Shown here one piece after another: positions 10,016-18,461 of a stretch of DNA of 64,000 bases. The notes below the pieces were generated by a model, which was not told where the DNA came from, ran no database searches, and saw nothing but the letters and a program-made list of their open reading frames with translations. Each line of letters begins with the position of its first letter. Position 1 is the stretch's first letter. Position numbers and translations under genes: made by a program. The DNA lies in the NCBI RefSeq assembly GCF_000969985.1, contig NZ_CP009526.1:3782001-3846000 (forward strand), given 5' to 3'. The DNA is from Methanosarcina barkeri str. Wiesmoor (GTDB taxonomy: Archaea; Halobacteriota; Methanosarcinia; Methanosarcinales; Methanosarcinaceae).

Positions 10016-10860
10016 AGAAAAGTGCTCTTATTTCGATTTCAGTTGTTTTCTTGGTCCTAGTTCTAGGAGGGTCATGGTACTATGGAAATGGGGCCAATGT
10101 AAAAATAGTTGATATTCATGCTTCTCCTTTTGGGGCAGGTGACCTTGGAAAACTGAACATAACGCTTCAAAATAACGGTTTAAAGCCTGTGGATGTGTGG
10201 CTTGAGGTTGAAAACGCTTTTGTGGACGAAAATGGGACGAGCTACTCAACACCAAGGATGATAATTTCCGATAATTCCACAAATCCATGGGATGAAGGAT
10301 CAGTTTCTCTTCAGAAGCCGATAAAGCTTGTTCCAGGAAATAACTCGGTCAAGGTATGGCTTGGGTATAAACTTCCAGGGGAGTACCCTGTAAAGGTTAG
10401 GGTCGTTCAGAATAGCAGGCTTCTGGAAGAAGACACTTATCCTGTAAATATCCCGTCTCCAGAAATTCATCTTAAACTGGAATACGAAATGGAAAGCAAA
10501 AATACTTCTGATGTTTACAGGATCTATGGCTATCTTATCAACAAAGGACTAAGCTATGCAAGGAAAGTGTCAATAAACCTTACAGTAACAAACGAGAGAA
10601 CCGGAGAACTGGTGCTCACATCTTCCGAGTTTTATGATGTGGGAGAAAAAGATAAAAGTCCTCTGTGGACTTGGCCCGACTATCCTTATGCAATTGTGGA
10701 AATTGCACATGGTAAACCTTTAGGAGAATCCTACATGCCTGTCCAGAATGTGGTGATAGGAAGTAACGAGGACAGCTTCAAGGTTAATGTAACGGCCAGA
10801 TGGCAGAACCAGGTGGCTTTTGCCGAATTATTGATTCCACCCAGGGAGGAGACCAGGTGA
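10012..10860 (+). CDS. Secreted, membrane-anchored beta-sandwich protein of unknown function
   Basis: A 282-residue protein with an N-terminal signal anchor (KKSALISISVVFLVLVLGGS) followed by an extracellular region with alternating beta-strand pattern and Asn-X-Ser/Thr sites. Segments such as GDLGKLNITLQNNGLKPVD and EYPVKVRVVQNSR resemble CARDB/DUF11-like adhesion or scaffold folds. No catalytic motif is seen. Its ATG overlaps the stop of the membrane regulator and its TGA overlaps the start of the HEAT lipoprotein, so the three form a tightly coupled operon. It may be the extracellular partner of the regulator, which is inference from position only. Confidence 0.8.
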   Translation: MKKSALISISVVFLVLVLGGSWYYGNGANVKIVDIHASPFGAGDLGKLNITLQNNGLKPVDVWLEVENAFVDENGTSYSTPRMIISDNSTNPWDEGSVSLQKPIKLVPGNNSVKVWLGYKLPGEYPVKVRVVQNSRLLEEDTYPVNIPSPEIHLKLEYEMESKNTSDVYRIYGYLINKGLSYARKVSINLTVTNERTGELVLTSSEFYDVGEKDKSPLWTWPDYPYAIVEIAHGKPLGESYMPVQNVVIGSNEDSFKVNVTARWQNQVAFAELLIPPREETR

Positions 10861-12341
10861 TGCATATGAAAAAGCGAAGTCAATTTTGGAGTTGCAGGTA
10901 CACAAAACTCTTGCTTCTCTTAATTTTACTTTCCAGTATATGTGCTGGGTGCCTTGTCCAGGATCCACTTGAAGCCAGAGCAGAGAAATTAGTTGGAAGC
11001 CTAGGGGATGAAGATAAGGATGTTGCTTCGGCTTCGACTAATGCACTTATCGATATTGGGGGACCTGCAGTTACCCCTCTGATTGAGGCTTTAAAAGATG
11101 AAAATCCGCAGGCACGCAGTTATGCTGCTCTTGCCCTTGGAGAAATAAGAGATAAAAAAGCTGTGGAACCTCTGATAGAAGTCCTTGATGATCCCTCTCC
11201 TGAGGTTCGTATGAATGCAGCTTATTCACTTGGGGAAATTGGAGACTTAAAGGCCGTTGAGCCCCTTATTGAACTATTAAAGGACGAAAACGGGGAAGTA
11301 GTTCGCTTAACCGTGATTGCGCTTGGATTATTGAAAGACCCCAGGGCAACTGAGCCTATTTGTGAGGTTATGGATCGTGATGATGCCAGGATACGCCATG
11401 AGGATAATCCCGATATACGCCAGCAAGCTGTATACGCTCTTGCAGAAATAGGAGATCCGGGCTGTATTGATACTCTTCTAGGTCTGCTGGATGATAAAGA
11501 ACTAGGATATTCGGCGGCCAATACGCTTGGCAACTTTAAAAGTGAAGACATATTTGAAAAAGTAACTAAAAAGCTGCGGAACAGTAACCCCACAGTCCGG
11601 ACTAACGCCATAGCAGTGTTTGAATCTAATCGGGACCCTGCTGTTGTTCCCCTCTTGATTAAAATGCTGGATGATAAGGTTCCAGAGGTTCGAAAGGACG
11701 CCACTTTCACCCTGGGTTTTTTTAAAGAACCTGAACAGGTGGCACAGAGCGAGAAGCCCCTGATTAATGCTCTTGGGGACAGTAATCCCGAGGTGCAGGA
11801 AGGAGCTGCTCGTTCTCTCGGAAGGTTAGGAAGTAAGGAAGCGATACCTTCTCTTGAAGGTCTCCTCCAATCAAAGAACAAGAATCTTCAAGTTGCTGCC
11901 ATTGAGGCTCTGGGAGATATTGGAGATCCTGAGTCTGTAGACGCTCTTATTGCCACCCTTGAAGATGAAGACTGGTTCGTACGAGAAAATATTGTGGATT
12001 CCCTGGTTGAAATAGGAGATTCTCGAGCGATTGAACCTTTGATTTCTTTACTTGAAGATGAAAAATATAAAGTGAGGAGAAGTGCTGCAGAAGGCCTTGG
12101 GAAATTTGGAGATAGGAAAGCTGTTGAACCTCTCCTCAAGGCTCTTGAGACCGAGAGAGAGGAGGAAGTAAGGCGTTCAGAGGTTATGGCTCTGGGAAAA
12201 CTTGGAGGACAACAAGCAATGGAAGGTTTGAGCCGGATCAGTACGGATCCAGATGAGTACAAAAACGTCAGAAGCAATGCAGAGAAAGCATTGGTGATAC
12301 TCAAGGGAGGTGGGACAGTGAATGCCTCCTCTTTTTATTAA
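10860..12341 (+). CDS. HEAT-repeat (PBS-lyase-like) lipoprotein
   Basis: The start ATG at 10860 overlaps the previous stop (TGATG) and follows GGGAGGAG about 9 nt upstream; a second ATG at 10866 is also possible. A hydrophobic stretch (TKLLLLLILLSSICAGC) ends in a lipobox-like SICAGC, so the protein is probably lipid-anchored on the outer face. The rest is around 14 HEAT repeats of 31 residues with the typical EVRMNAAYSLGEIGDLKAVEPLIELL pattern split over successive helices. HEAT solenoids are protein-binding scaffolds; no enzyme signature is present. It is last in the three-gene operon. The HEAT protein at 1-3131 shares only the repeat type. Confidence 0.9.
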   Translation: MHMKKRSQFWSCRYTKLLLLLILLSSICAGCLVQDPLEARAEKLVGSLGDEDKDVASASTNALIDIGGPAVTPLIEALKDENPQARSYAALALGEIRDKKAVEPLIEVLDDPSPEVRMNAAYSLGEIGDLKAVEPLIELLKDENGEVVRLTVIALGLLKDPRATEPICEVMDRDDARIRHEDNPDIRQQAVYALAEIGDPGCIDTLLGLLDDKELGYSAANTLGNFKSEDIFEKVTKKLRNSNPTVRTNAIAVFESNRDPAVVPLLIKMLDDKVPEVRKDATFTLGFFKEPEQVAQSEKPLINALGDSNPEVQEGAARSLGRLGSKEAIPSLEGLLQSKNKNLQVAAIEALGDIGDPESVDALIATLEDEDWFVRENIVDSLVEIGDSRAIEPLISLLEDEKYKVRRSAAEGLGKFGDRKAVEPLLKALETEREEEVRRSEVMALGKLGGQQAMEGLSRISTDPDEYKNVRSNAEKALVILKGGGTVNASSFY

Positions 12342-12425
12342 TTAATATATTTGGATTGTGAAAGTATGGAGTGAATGGAATAAGTTTTGAAGTGGAATCT
12401 TTCAGAATACGGAGGAATCAATAAA

Positions 12426-13943
12426 ATGAAGACATATACAGCAGTTTTGCTGGTCGCTCTCACTCTCTTACTTGCAGTATCAGCAGACACTGCAAATGCA
12501 GCAGACAATACAAGCAGTATATCCAATGTTTGTGATGTAGACGGCACCGATTATAAAAGCGAGAGTTGGTCTAACGAACAATATCCGGTAATCGATTTAT
12601 TTGGAGATAAATATGTTCCGCTGTTTACCGCCAATGGAAACACTGGGAATGTACATGTTAACAAGCTTGCCAAGTTGATTCTTGACAATAATGAAACTTA
12701 CACACTCAAAGATGGTGAAAAAGTCGATCTTAGCAATGGATACGCTTTTGAAGCCAAGCAGATCAATATTGACAATGAGGAAATATGGTTTGAGTTCAGT
12801 AAGGATGGAAAATATATTGCTGATCAAATAGTCTCAGCCAATAATGATGCCAATAGGACATGGACCGTTACCCTTGACAATGTTCAGGGTGAAAATAGTG
12901 TCGTTGTCATGAAAGTTCATATCAAGAATCTATTTGTGGGTGCGGAAACCAGAGTCGTTTGGATTGATGGCATCTGGCTGACTGACTACACAAATGCTAC
13001 AACTCTCAAGGTAGGGGATAAAATAGGAGAATTCACGCTTGATAAAATCGTCAGCGGAGTAAATACCTCTAACATGGGAAGTCTTGTTTTTGAAAATACT
13101 ACGGGGTCTTCAGTAGCTTGTAATGTTGTAGGTACCAATTATAAATGTGACAGCTGGTCTAATGTTACAGCAGACACTGCAAACACAGCAGACACTGCAA
13201 GTACAGTAGATACTACAAATACAGCAGATAATGTAAGCAATATAACCAACATTTGTAATGTTGTTAGTACCGATTATAAATGGGTATCTAATGAACAATA
13301 TCCAGTAATCGATTTATTTGGAGATAAATATATTCCGCTGTTTACCGCCAATGGAAACATTGGGAATATACATGTTAACAAGCTTGCCAAATTGATTCTT
13401 GACAATAATGACACTTACACTCTCAAAGACGGTGAAAAACTCGATCTCAGCAATGGATACGCTCTTGAAGCCAAGCAGATCAATATTGACAATGAGGAAA
13501 TATGGTTTGAGTTCAGTAAGGATGGAAAATATATTGCTGATCAAATAGTCTCAGTCAATACTGATGATAATAGGACATGGACTGTTACCCTTGACAATGT
13601 TCAGGGTGAAAATAATATCGTTGTCATGAAAGTTCATATCAAGAATCTATTTGTGGGTACAGTAGACAAAATCGTTTGGATTGATGGAATCTGGCTTACT
13701 GACTATACAAATGCTACAACCCTTAAAATCGGGGATAAAGTCGGAGAATTCACGCTTGAAAAAATAGTTAGCGGGACAAATTCATCTAACCTGGGAAGTC
13801 TTGCTTTCAAGAAAACTCAAGCTGTTGATTCTTCTTCACCTACATCCGAAGAGGGATCGGTTGTATCCATTAACAAGGGTATAAGCTTATCCACTCCATG
13901 GCATTTGGACTTCTTGAAGTTTATCACAAACAAATTTCGATGA
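12426..13943 (+). CDS. Exported protein with two S-layer duplication domains (DUF1608)
   Basis: The start is ATG at 12426 behind GGAGGA (12411-12416). A signal peptide (KTYTAVLLVALTLLLAVSA, cleavage around AxA in NAADN) is followed by two copies of the Methanosarcina S-layer family domain, each with YPVIDLFGDKYVPLF, GYAxEAKQINIDNEEIWFEF, TWTVTLDNVQGEN and WIDGIWLTDYTNATTLK. The copies are joined by a Thr/Ala/Asp-rich linker of repeated TADTAN units. This domain forms the S-layer lattice in Methanosarcina; the main S-layer protein has two such domains plus a C-terminal anchor. This 505-residue protein ends in STPWHLDFLKFITNKFR without a hydrophobic anchor, so it may be loosely held or secreted. 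Confidence 0.92.
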   Translation: MKTYTAVLLVALTLLLAVSADTANAADNTSSISNVCDVDGTDYKSESWSNEQYPVIDLFGDKYVPLFTANGNTGNVHVNKLAKLILDNNETYTLKDGEKVDLSNGYAFEAKQINIDNEEIWFEFSKDGKYIADQIVSANNDANRTWTVTLDNVQGENSVVVMKVHIKNLFVGAETRVVWIDGIWLTDYTNATTLKVGDKIGEFTLDKIVSGVNTSNMGSLVFENTTGSSVACNVVGTNYKCDSWSNVTADTANTADTASTVDTTNTADNVSNITNICNVVSTDYKWVSNEQYPVIDLFGDKYIPLFTANGNIGNIHVNKLAKLILDNNDTYTLKDGEKLDLSNGYALEAKQINIDNEEIWFEFSKDGKYIADQIVSVNTDDNRTWTVTLDNVQGENNIVVMKVHIKNLFVGTVDKIVWIDGIWLTDYTNATTLKIGDKVGEFTLEKIVSGTNSSNLGSLAFKKTQAVDSSSPTSEEGSVVSINKGISLSTPWHLDFLKFITNKFR

Positions 13944-14355
13944 AGAATAACTCAGCTCTACAAAATCATCAAACGCTACATTCTAAAGAAAAAGTCCACA
14001 GACAATTTCCAGCTTTGTAGAAATCCTCTTTAAGTAGACAGAAACGGATCACCTTAAATTATCGAAAATCCAGTCCACATCTTGAGTCATAGGTATATTA
14101 AGACTACTCCAAGAAGATTTCTACAGAGCTTAATTTCCTTACTTCATGTTTTTATCGGTCTAGCAATAAAAGTTGGGTCTTATCGAAAGACATTATATTG
14201 TTTTCCTAGTTTTTGATCGATAACGGTCAACGATTAGTGGAAACTATGCTAGATTTTGAAGATCCAATAAACTACTACAAAACTGAGTATAGTTAATTCG
14301 CCCTGGACTAATTAAAGCCCAGAGGACGGCTTAACAACCTGCAAGTAGCAGGAAC
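13944..14355. other. Gene-free stretch with a 20-bp imperfect inverted repeat
   Basis: No coding signal. AGCTTTGTAGAAATCCTCTT at 14011-14030 matches the complement of 14111-14130 at 18 of 20 positions, with 80 bp between. This could be a MITE-like element or a long hairpin behind the first DUF1608 gene. A partial third copy (CAGCTCTACAAAATC) lies near 13950. Confidence 0.55.
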
Positions 14356-14371
14356 AAGGAGGAACAGTAAA

Positions 14372-16225
14372 ATGAAAAAATATAAAGTAATTGCACTGGT
14401 TGCTCTTACTCTATTAATTTCAATAACAGCAAACGCCGGAGGTGCAACAGACAATAATTGCAGTAAAGATAATATTTGTAATGTTGTCGGCACCCATTAT
14501 AAATGCAGTACTTGGTCTAGCGAACAATATCCAGTAATTGATTTATTTGGGGAGAAAAATGTTCCATTGCTTGCTAATCACTGTAATATCTGGAATGCAC
14601 ATGTTAACAAGCTTGCCAGGTTGATTCTTGACAATAATGAGACTTATACCCTCAAAGATGGCGAAAAACTCGACCTTGGTCAGGGATATGCTCTTGAAGC
14701 AAAGCAGATTAACATTGATGGAATGAAGGTTTGGCTTGAATTTACCAGGGATGGAAAATATGTTGCTGATCAAATTGTCTCGGTTAATACTGATAGCAAC
14801 AAGACATGGACTGTTGCCCTTGACAATATTCAGGGTGAAAACAATATTGTTGTCATGAAAGTTTATGTCAATCAGCTATTTGCGGGGGCATTAGACAATA
14901 TCGTTCAGATTGAAGGTATCTGGCTAATTGACTATGCAAATGCCAAGACCCTTAACATTGGAGATGAAATCGAAGGATTCACACTTCAGCAAATCATCAA
15001 TGGAACAAATTCGTCTAATCTTGGAAGCCTTATTTTCAAGAATGCTACGGAATCTCCTGTAAGCTATAATGTTGTCAGTACCAGCTATAAATGCAGTAAT
15101 TGGTCTAATGAACGATACCCAGTAATTGATTTGTTTGGAGAGAAGAATGTTCCATTGCTAGCCAATAATGATTCAATCTGGCAATCACATGTTGACAAGC
15201 TTGCAAGGTTAATGGTTGATAGTAATGAGACTTACGCTCTCAAAAACGGTGACAAATTTGACTTTGGCAATGGTTACTCTCTCAAAGTCAGACAGATCGA
15301 CATTGATAGTGAGAAAGTCTGGCTAGAGTTCACTAAAGACGGACAACATATAGCAGATAAAAATCTCTCCGTTAATACTAGTGATGAAAACAAGACATGG
15401 ACTGTTACTCTTGACAACGTTCAGGGTGAAAATAATATTGTTGTCATGAAAGTCCACGTCAAACAGTTATTCGTAGGTGTGGAGAACTGCATCGTTTTTG
15501 TCGACGGTATTTGGCTAATTGACTATGCAAATGCCAGAACCCTTAATATTGGAGATGAAATTGGAGGATTCACACTTCAACAAATCATCAATGGAACAAA
15601 TTCGTCTAACCTTGGGAGCCTTATTTTCAAAAATGCTACGGACTCTCCTGTAAGCTGTAATGTTGTCAGTACCAGTTATGAGTGTAATAGCTGGTCTAAT
15701 GAACGATATCCAGTAATTGATTTTTTTGGGGAGAAGAATGTTCCACTGGTTGCCGATTGCGATCCAATCTGGAAATGTCATGTTGACAAGCTTGCCAGGC
15801 TCGTTCTTGACAGCGGTGACAAATTTACCCTGAAGGCCGGCAGTAAACTTGGTCTCGGCCAGGGCTACAGTATCAAGGCCAAGCAGGTTGACGTTGCCGG
15901 CAAGAAGGTTTGGCTTGAATTCTATAAAAATGGAAAATATGTAGATGATACTATCCTTTCAACTGGTGAAAATTGGACTTGCTATCTTGACAAAATTCAA
16001 GGTGAAGGCAATGTTCCTGTCCTGAAAGTCTATGTTAGGAACGTCTATCAAAGTGGAAACAACAGTGTTGTCCAGATTGACGGGATCTGGCTGATTGACT
16101 ATTCAAATGCCAGAACCCTCAAAATTGGGGATAAAATCGGAGGATTCACACTTGAGGAAATCGTTAGTGGAGTAAATAAATCTAACATGGGAAGCCTTGT
16201 TTTCAGAAAAATCTCAAATAGCTAA
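14372..16225 (+). CDS. Exported protein with three S-layer duplication domains (DUF1608)
   Basis: The start ATG at 14372 follows AAGGAGG (14355-14361). The signal peptide KKYKVIALVALTLLISITANA precedes three DUF1608 copies, each opening with a Cys-containing segment (NVVxTxYKCxxWS) and YPVIDLFGEKNVPLL and closing with IDGIWLIDYANARTLxIGD. Cys residues recur at equivalent places in each copy and could form disulfides. Three copies is unusual, since the lattice-forming S-layer proteins have two. No C-terminal membrane anchor is visible (the end is GSLVFRKISNS). It is a tandem paralogue of the gene at 12426; both probably coat or decorate the cell surface. Confidence 0.92.
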   Translation: MKKYKVIALVALTLLISITANAGGATDNNCSKDNICNVVGTHYKCSTWSSEQYPVIDLFGEKNVPLLANHCNIWNAHVNKLARLILDNNETYTLKDGEKLDLGQGYALEAKQINIDGMKVWLEFTRDGKYVADQIVSVNTDSNKTWTVALDNIQGENNIVVMKVYVNQLFAGALDNIVQIEGIWLIDYANAKTLNIGDEIEGFTLQQIINGTNSSNLGSLIFKNATESPVSYNVVSTSYKCSNWSNERYPVIDLFGEKNVPLLANNDSIWQSHVDKLARLMVDSNETYALKNGDKFDFGNGYSLKVRQIDIDSEKVWLEFTKDGQHIADKNLSVNTSDENKTWTVTLDNVQGENNIVVMKVHVKQLFVGVENCIVFVDGIWLIDYANARTLNIGDEIGGFTLQQIINGTNSSNLGSLIFKNATDSPVSCNVVSTSYECNSWSNERYPVIDFFGEKNVPLVADCDPIWKCHVDKLARLVLDSGDKFTLKAGSKLGLGQGYSIKAKQVDVAGKKVWLEFYKNGKYVDDTILSTGENWTCYLDKIQGEGNVPVLKVYVRNVYQSGNNSVVQIDGIWLIDYSNARTLKIGDKIGGFTLEEIVSGVNKSNMGSLVFRKISNS

Positions 16226-16238
16226 CTACCTGCACCAC

Positions 16239-16367
16239 CCACCTTAAAAAACAAACATTACTCACCTTAAAAACAAACATTACCCACCCTAAAAACAAAC
16301 ATTACTCACCCTAAAAACAAACATTACCCACCCTAAAAACAAACATTACCCACCTTAAAAACAAATT
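16239..16367. repeat. 22-bp minisatellite downstream of the second DUF1608 gene
   Basis: Nearly six tandem copies of a 22-bp unit (CACCCTAAAAACAAACATT plus ACY), with C/T changes at two positions. There are no spacers, so it is not a CRISPR array. Confidence 0.9.
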
Positions 16368-16470
16368 AGCGTATCGATTCCAGAACTAATCCATCATTGG
16401 AAAAAAATTCATTGTTAATGAATAAATTTAAAATTTCAAGTCCGTGAAGGTGTTTTGGAATCGATACACT
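16368..16470. repeat. Inverted repeat flanking a 65-bp AT-rich segment
   Basis: AGCGTATCGATTCCAGAAC at 16368-16386 matches the complement of 16452-16470 at 17 of 19 positions, with 65 bp between. It may be the ends of a small non-autonomous element. The rest of 16471-16740 shows nothing recognisable. Confidence 0.55.
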
Positions 16471-16751
16471 GAAAAACATCATAAAGAGTTACAGCCTGAG
16501 TTCCCAAGTTTCAAGATATAAATTGAATTTCATAAGTCTAATAGTTAGATGATTTGATCCTAAAGTTAGAGCCTGAAGTTTATTTGCTTAAAAAATTAGC
16601 ATAATTCGATATCATGAGAAGTTTATGCGCTTATAAAAGTGGAACTCCGGTTATAGCAGAAGAAGATATGTATATTCATTAAACTACAGCAATTAATTAA
16701 TAATGTTAAGCCACATCACTATCATTAGACAAACGCTGAACGGGGAAAAAG

Positions 16752-18092
16752 ATGAAAAGCAAAGTTATATCAATGATACCGATTTCCACTTTTTCGTTTT
16801 CATCCTCATCTATTGAAATATCTAATAAAGCACGTAGGGGATGTAACATCTTAAAAGCTTTTGGAATAGCGGCACTTACGGTTTTAACACTGGTGAGTGT
16901 CGCAGGTGCATCATCATTCGCATATATTGCAAACTTAGAGAGTAACAGTGTTTCTGTAATTGACACTGCTACAGATACTGTTACAGCTACGGTGAATGTG
17001 GGAATCGAGCCCTCAGGAGCTGCAGTCAGTCCGGACGGAACAAGAGTATATGTGACAAACTGTATGAGCAATAGTGTCTCTGTAATTGACGCAGCCAAAA
17101 ATAAGGTCATAGACACAGTATACGTAGGAAGCTATCCTTAGGGAGTTGCAGTCACTCCAGATGGAACAAAGGTGTATGTTGCAAACGCTGCAAGCAACGA
17201 TATCTCTGTAATTGACACGGCAACAAACAATGTTACAGCCACAGTAAAAGTAGGAAACTTGCCTTACAAAATTACAGTCGCACCGGACGGAAAAAAGGTA
17301 TATGCTGTGAACTCTGGTATTCCTCCTGACTACCAGGGTACTGTTTCTGTAATTGACACAGCAACAAACACTATTACAACGACAGTAAATGTGGAAAAAA
17401 ATCCACATGGAATTGCAGTCACTCCAGATGGAACAAAGGTGTATGTGGTTAACTCCAATAGTTATCCTTACTATAAAGGTACTGTTTCTGTAATTGACAC
17501 GGCAACAAACAATGTTACTGCGACAGTAAATGTTGGAAGCTTGCCACATGGAATTGCAGTCAGTCCGAATGGAACGAGAGCATACGTAACGGTAGATATA
17601 CCTGGTGGATGTTCAGGTAAAGGTAACATTGATTCAACTTCACATACAGGTACTGTTTCTGTAATTGACACAACCAAAAACGAGGTTATAGATAGAGTGA
17701 GTGTCGGAAATTACCCTTACGAAGTTGCAGTCACTCCAGATGGAAATGAGGTTTATGCAGTGAACTATGGGAGTAACACTACTTCTGTAATTGACACCGC
17801 CACAAACAATGTTAATACTACGGTGCCCGTAGGAAGATCCCCTATTGCTGTGGGGATTGGTCCGGTAATAAAATCCAGTTCTACTATTGGATTAGGTGGT
17901 ACTTCTTTCTTAAAGCCTGTAAATCAAACCGAGAACCAGGCAAATGATACCGAGATGACAGCAAATGGAGGAACAGCGGGTAAGCAGAAAAGAGAATCTG
18001 TCACTACTCAGGCATCAATTCCTTTTCTAAGCTCTACTTGGGTACTTGTAGCAGTACTAGGGGCAGTTGCATTTGTTAGAAAGATGAATTAA
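16752..18092 (+). CDS. Seven-bladed YVTN beta-propeller surface protein with in-frame TAG
   Basis: The frame from ATG 16752 (GGGG about 7 nt upstream) to 18092 is open except for a TAG at 17139-17141. Each blade has the YVTN pattern (VYVTN..SVSVIDTATNxVTATVxVG..P.GVAVTPDG). I count seven blades, the usual ring, only if both sides of the TAG are joined; the TAG lies between blades two and three, at the position that is His or Tyr in sister repeats (PHGIAV, PYEVAV). In Methanosarcina UAG can be decoded as pyrrolysine, so the product may be a readthrough protein; otherwise this is a nonsense-mutated pseudogene. An N-terminal membrane segment (residues 36-55) and a C-terminal hydrophobic tail with basic end (WVLVAVLGAVAFVRKMN) indicate surface anchoring. 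Confidence 0.78.
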
Positions 18093-18137
18093 TGATGCGA
18101 TTATGTTGACACATCTTGATTTAACTCAGCAATTCTA

Positions 18138-18175
18138 AGCAAGGAGGATTTTACTTTTCTCTCTTGCTTTTCAAT
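18138..18175 (+). terminator. Hairpin terminator after the YVTN gene
   Basis: AGCAAGGAG at 18138-18146 pairs with CTCTCTTGCT at about 18159-18168 (one bulge), followed by TTTT. The remaining gene-free DNA up to 18461 shows no coding signal. Confidence 0.55.
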
Positions 18176-18461
18176 CAGTCTTGAATTAAACATAAAAAAT
18201 ATCTTTATACATATAAACTCGGGTTATTTGTTATATCGTGCTTCCTACTTTCGGAAATTGAACCAAAACCTTTTAGAAAATTTTTCTAGCTGAAAGCCTG
18301 CTTAGAGGAATCTTTCGACATGACTCGAGTATAAATGGAAGTGATAGATACATTTGAAAATTTATTCCATTAATTTTCAGAAAAAATGCATAATCAGACA
18401 ATATCAAGTAATTTTTGTAACAAAGTTATTTATAAATAAACAAGCTTGGATGGGATTCTAA

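Noticed and set aside
16752-17141. Separate 129-codon gene ending at the TAG
   Set aside because: The downstream frame is the same and the propeller is completed only by joining both parts, so I treat it as one gene with an in-frame TAG.
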